This document shows, piece after piece, positions 5,412 to 7,810 of a stretch of DNA of 7,810 nt. The DNA is taken from contig JAAZAH010000228.1 of the NCBI GenBank assembly GCA_012514415.1, forward strand, positions 1 through 7,810, written 5' to 3'. This DNA is from Sandaracinaceae bacterium. GTDB lineage: Bacteria > Myxococcota_A > Polyangia > Polyangiales > Houyiibacteriaceae. Made by a program: the position numbers and the translations under genes. Position 1 is the stretch's first letter, and each line of letters starts with the position of its first letter. Below the pieces are notes generated by a model. The model ran no database searches. It had not been told where the DNA came from and was given only the letters and a program-made list of their open reading frames with translations.

Positions 5412-6821
5412 GTGTCTCCCCCGAGGGGAATGCGGATGTACGATCACCTTGTCCGGGCGCTACAGCGACGATTCGATGAAACGGCGATTCGTGCAATGGC
5501 CGAGGCGCTCGGGCTCGAGGAGGCGGAGATCGAAGCGGCGCTCATCTATGCCGTGCCCGCGCTGGTCGCCGGGATCGGCGAAGAAGTCGGCGAAGCGGGC
5601 GGTGCCGAAGAGCTCCTTGCGATGGTGGACGCCGCGGACATCGAACTTCTGCACCGCATCCCCATCAAGCTGCGCGAGGAGCGCGCCGCCCTCCTCGATC
5701 GAGGCGCGACCGAACTCCGGGCCATCTTCGATGCGCGTGAACAGGACGTGATCGACGCACTCGCGCATCACGCGAAGATCAGCCGAGAAACGGCCGGGGC
5801 GATCCTACGCGTGCTCACGCCGATCACCCTCTCCAAACTCGCCTTCCGATATCGCGATCGTGATCTCACGGTCGAAGAGTTCGCCAAGGCCGTCAAGGGA
5901 GAGGGAAAAATCGCTCTCGTACTCCTCCCCATGAACTTCGCGCGCACCGTCGATCAAGCGCGGCGGCTGCGCAACATCGGTCGAGTCGATCGAGGCAATC
6001 GAGACCAGGTGACGAGGGAAGAACGAGGAGAAAGAACCATGGCGAATGAACGAAAAGAGCGGATGAAGGGAATGATCCCGTTGGCGATCGGTGTGGTCGT
6101 TGTCGCGGGCCTTCTCTTCTTTCTGAAGCCTCCGAAGCGCGAGGATCCGGCGATGCTCGGTCAACCCGATGGCGAGCGCGCCGGCCTCCTCGATGAAGCG
6201 GGACGGCGAATCCGACAAAACGCGAGAGAGGTCGAGCAGGGTGCCGAGGAGATGTCCGATCGCGTGGCCGAGAGCGTCGAGTCAGGCGCCGAACGAGCGC
6301 GCGACAATGCGGAGCTCGCGACTGAGAGAGCCGACCGAGAGGTCGAGGAGCTCGAGGACCGGACCGACCGTCTCGCGGACGACGCAGACCAAGCCATCGA
6401 TGAGCAGGTCGAACGCGCAAGGCAGCGCGTCGAAGAGGCCGAACAGAGCACATCGGAAGCGGTCCGCGCCGCCGAGCGCGAGGCTCGACGAGGAGGAGTG
6501 CGCGCCCGGGAAGAGGGCTCGCGCATCCTCGATGAAGCCTCGGCTGGGCTCCGCTCGAGTCCGATGACGATCCCCTATGAGACCTCACAGCTCTTTGAGG
6601 GGAACTCGACCATCTTCACGTCCGAGGCCGAGGACTCGATTCGAGAGTTCGTCACGATCTTCAACGAACAGGACGCACAGAGCATCACGCTCCGCGGAGC
6701 CCGCGAGGATCAACTCTACGAACTCGCGAAAAAGCTCGAGGAACGCGGATTTCGCTCAGCGCAGCTTCATATCGAGCAGGACAATACGCTCGATCAGATC
6801 GAGGTCGTCTACGAAAAGTAG
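5412..6821 (+). CDS. DUF937-like / transmembrane / coiled-coil / OmpA-like C-terminal protein
   Basis: This 469-residue envelope protein has four parts. Residues about 9-175 are helical and resemble DUF937 (YidB-like), including a TAGAILRVLTPITLSKLAF stretch typical of its end. Residues 222-238 form one membrane helix. Residues about 250-380 are rich in Glu, Arg, Ala and Asp and look like one long charged coiled coil. Residues about 388-469 resemble an OmpA-like domain but are shortened: the GHTD and LSxxRA segments with the peptidoglycan-contacting Asp and Arg are missing, while a final IEVVYEK strand is kept. DUF937-TM-OmpA proteins are known in other bacteria. The likely topology is cytoplasmic N-terminus and periplasmic coil. 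GTG 5412 has GGGAGG at 5400-5405, six bases upstream. ATG 5436 behind GAGGGG is a real alternative that begins exactly at the domain. An internal start lies at 6039. The cellular role is unknown. Confidence 0.85.
   Translation: MSPPRGMRMYDHLVRALQRRFDETAIRAMAEALGLEEAEIEAALIYAVPALVAGIGEEVGEAGGAEELLAMVDAADIELLHRIPIKLREERAALLDRGATELRAIFDAREQDVIDALAHHAKISRETAGAILRVLTPITLSKLAFRYRDRDLTVEEFAKAVKGEGKIALVLLPMNFARTVDQARRLRNIGRVDRGNRDQVTREERGERTMANERKERMKGMIPLAIGVVVVAGLLFFLKPPKREDPAMLGQPDGERAGLLDEAGRRIRQNAREVEQGAEEMSDRVAESVESGAERARDNAELATERADREVEELEDRTDRLADDADQAIDEQVERARQRVEEAEQSTSEAVRAAEREARRGGVRAREEGSRILDEASAGLRSSPMTIPYETSQLFEGNSTIFTSEAEDSIREFVTIFNEQDAQSITLRGAREDQLYELAKKLEERGFRSAQLHIEQDNTLDQIEVVYEK
6025..6041 (+). 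promoter_or_regulatory. Internal ribosome binding site and in-frame ATG
   Basis: GAGGAG (6025-6030), eight bases and ATG (6039-6041) form a better initiation site than either candidate at the front of the gene. The ATG is codon 210, just before the membrane helix. Starting there gives a 260-residue protein with a short basic N-terminus, the membrane helix, the coiled coil and the OmpA-like end. Confidence 0.55.
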
Positions 6822-6844
6822 AGCGCCGAGAGTAGAGGCTCCGT

Positions 6845-6870
6845 GCTCTGAGCCGCGGCCGGCTCAGGGC
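6845..6870. terminator. Strong hairpin between convergent genes, possible bidirectional terminator
   Basis: CTGAGCCG (6848-6855) and CGGCTCAG (6860-6867) pair perfectly around CGGC. GCT before and GGC after extend the stem to 11 bp with one G-U pair. It lies between the plus-strand stop at 6821 and the minus-strand transglutaminase gene, whose TGA (6866-6864) is inside the stem. No T-run follows on either strand, so classical intrinsic termination is uncertain. Confidence 0.5.
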
Positions 6871-7679
6871 GTCGGATCGGCGGGGTGGTAGCCGCCGTCG
6901 ACGTAGACCTCGGCCCAAGCGTGGGCATCGCCCTTGCGCGCGAGCCACCTTCCGGAGCTGGCATCTTCATCGCTAAGGACGTATCCCGTCACAACGCGGG
7001 CCGGGATACCGATGGAGCGAAGAAGAAGGACATAGGCGCTCGCAAAGAGTTCGCAGTGGCCGCCTTCGGCTTCTTCAAGGAAATACACCGTCGCATCCAC
7101 GCCGGGGGGAGCGGTAAAATCCAGCTGGTAGCGCTTCTCGCTCGCGAGCCGTACCCGCAGGCGTTCGGCCCGCTCACGCGCGTCCCCTCCGCCCGCAAGA
7201 CGCTCCGCGATGGGGCGAAGGCGTTCGCGGAGCTCATCGGCGATTTCGAGATCGCGCGAATCGAACCCCTCGCGCGGCTCACCCTCACGGAAATAGAGGA
7301 CACGCCTTCCCTCGTGATCGCGCTCTTCGGCCTCGACAACGGCGCCAGCCGGAAGGAAGTAAGCCTCGGGATGGTCAACGATGGCCACCCGAGTTTTGTC
7401 CCCGGCGGCTCTGGCGCCGGCCGAATGAACGGGCGGGCGAGCGATGCTCCCCGACCAACGCCCGTCCCGATAATCGGAAAGCGTTGCGCCGCGAAGGTAT
7501 CGTGAGCTTGAGGAATCGAGTTCGGCGACCACCGTCATGTCGCGGCGGATGGGTCCAAGTGCGCGAGGACTCATGCTCTCTGCGAAGCCGATCTCTCGCA
7601 CATCTCCCCCGGCGCTCACGCTCCCAAGGAGCGCAACGGAACTTCCGATGAGGGCGGCCGTGAGGAGTGTACGAAGCAT
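6864..7679 (-). CDS. Exported transglutaminase-like (TgpA-related) cysteine protein, minimal form
   Basis: This is a 271-residue transglutaminase-core protein of the papain-like fold; relatives are proteases, amidases or cross-linkers. The triad is C209 in GGHCELFASA, H253 in DAHAWAEVY and D268 in HPADPTP. A stretch near 36-75 with YLRG (51-54) resembles the region before the core in TgpA/DUF3488 proteins. Residues 1-23 look like a signal peptide: MLR, a hydrophobic run, then SVSA before GG. The protein therefore probably acts in the periplasm. Typical TgpA proteins have an N-terminal multi-helix membrane region and continue past the core with another helix and DUF4129; both are absent, and the chain ends three residues after D268. 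I chose ATG 7679 for the signal peptide, although no Shine-Dalgarno precedes it. The frame stays open upstream, with GTG 7739 adding 20 residues. Enzyme activity and substrate are unknown. Confidence 0.85.
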   Translation of the reverse strand: MLRTLLTAALIGSSVALLGSVSAGGDVREIGFAESMSPRALGPIRRDMTVVAELDSSSSRYLRGATLSDYRDGRWSGSIARPPVHSAGARAAGDKTRVAIVDHPEAYFLPAGAVVEAEERDHEGRRVLYFREGEPREGFDSRDLEIADELRERLRPIAERLAGGGDARERAERLRVRLASEKRYQLDFTAPPGVDATVYFLEEAEGGHCELFASAYVLLLRSIGIPARVVTGYVLSDEDASSGRWLARKGDAHAWAEVYVDGGYHPADPTP

Positions 7680-7690
7680 GCGCAGTTCAA

Positions 7691-7718
7691 TCTCTAGAGC
7701 GTTCGCAGACGATGACAA
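7691..7718 (-). promoter_or_regulatory. Candidate promoter of the transglutaminase-like gene
   Basis: The minus strand has TTGTCA (7718-7713), five of six for a -35, a 16-base spacer and TAGAGA (7696-7691), a weak -10. Transcription would start near 7684, only about five bases before ATG 7679. That near-leaderless message would agree with the lack of a Shine-Dalgarno site and would exclude the GTG 7739 start. Confidence 0.35.
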
Positions 7719-7752
7719 GACGACGAACGCGCGGTGCACATCCCTTGCGCAG

Positions 7753-7777
7753 AAAAAACAGGGAGAACGCTCACCTG
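7753..7777 (-). terminator. Rho-independent terminator of an upstream minus-strand gene
   Basis: On the minus strand CAGG-T-GAG (7777-7770) pairs with CTCCCTG (7765-7759) around CGTT. The stem is 7 bp with one bulged T and is followed directly by TTTTTT (7758-7753). This implies a minus-strand gene ending at or beyond the right edge. One frame there ends at TGA 7773-7771, inside the stem, but 12 codons are too few to call a gene. The terminator suggests that the transglutaminase gene has its own promoter. Confidence 0.7.
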
Positions 7778-7810
7778 CGTTCGGGAATGGGGCACGCGGA
7801 TGAGCTCTGC

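Noticed and set aside
5893..6588. 231-codon minus-strand open frame opposite the coiled-coil region
   Set aside because: Its Arg/Pro/Ser-rich translation is the complement of a Glu/Arg/Ala coiled coil. There is no start signal or known domain.
7765..7782. GAACGC/GCGTTC inverted repeat as the terminator stem
   Set aside because: It would leave six bases between stem and T-run. The overlapping CAGG(T)GAG/CTCCCTG pairing ends directly at TTTTTT and fits better.
7771..7810. C-terminal end of an upstream minus-strand gene, or a plus-strand gene starting at ATG 7787
   Set aside because: Only 12 codons precede the TGA and 8 follow the ATG before the window ends. Other frames are open too, and the ATG has no ribosome binding site, so neither can be supported.
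1..7810. Mobile elements, CRISPR arrays, tRNA or rRNA genes, defence modules
   Set aside because: No transposase or integrase signature, terminal repeats, regularly spaced repeats, tRNA-like folds or known defence domains are visible in any frame.

Overview
This GC-rich window looks like bacterial chromosome from a Gram-negative organism. It contains a periplasm-oriented envelope protein, a secreted transglutaminase-like protein, and a fatty-acyl gene set. A small RRM protein, a FabG4-type reductase and an OmpA-like protein together would suit a Myxococcota-like or related deltaproteobacterial lineage, but the taxon is inference. I see no transposase, integrase, CRISPR array, tRNA or rRNA, and no sign of recent transfer.

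Layout. (1) Positions 1-299, minus strand: a small RRM RNA-binding protein that starts at GTG 299 and runs off the left edge. Its leader (300-394) holds a hairpin and a weak promoter candidate. (2) Positions 435-471: an intrinsic terminator closing the operon that follows. (3) Positions 499-4283, minus strand: a tight three-gene operon, transcribed as MaoC-type dehydratase, then a long FabG4-type reductase, then a FadI/FadA2-type thiolase. Gaps are 21 and 11 bases. The gene content matches the mycobacterial htdX-fabG4-fadA2 neighbourhood. Together the three enzymes catalyse hydration/dehydration, 3-hydroxyacyl/3-ketoacyl redox and thiolysis, which are three of the four steps of beta-oxidation or of its reversal. 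(4) Positions 4284-4458: a divergent promoter region with a 29-bp dyad. (5) Positions 4459-5337, plus strand: an AEC-family membrane transporter. (6) Positions 5412-6821, plus strand: a 469-residue protein with a DUF937-like domain, one membrane helix, a long charged coiled coil and a shortened OmpA-like end. It contains a well-formed internal ribosome binding site and start. (7) Positions 6864-7679, minus strand: a small exported transglutaminase-core protein, convergent with the previous gene. An intrinsic terminator (7753-7777) for an unseen upstream minus-strand gene lies behind it.

The operon is a coherent acyl-CoA module. The AEC transporter may share its control region, but its substrate is unknown. 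The last two genes both point to the cell envelope; nothing shows that they act together. I found no defence system. The least ordinary item is the 5412-6821 protein with its possible second product.
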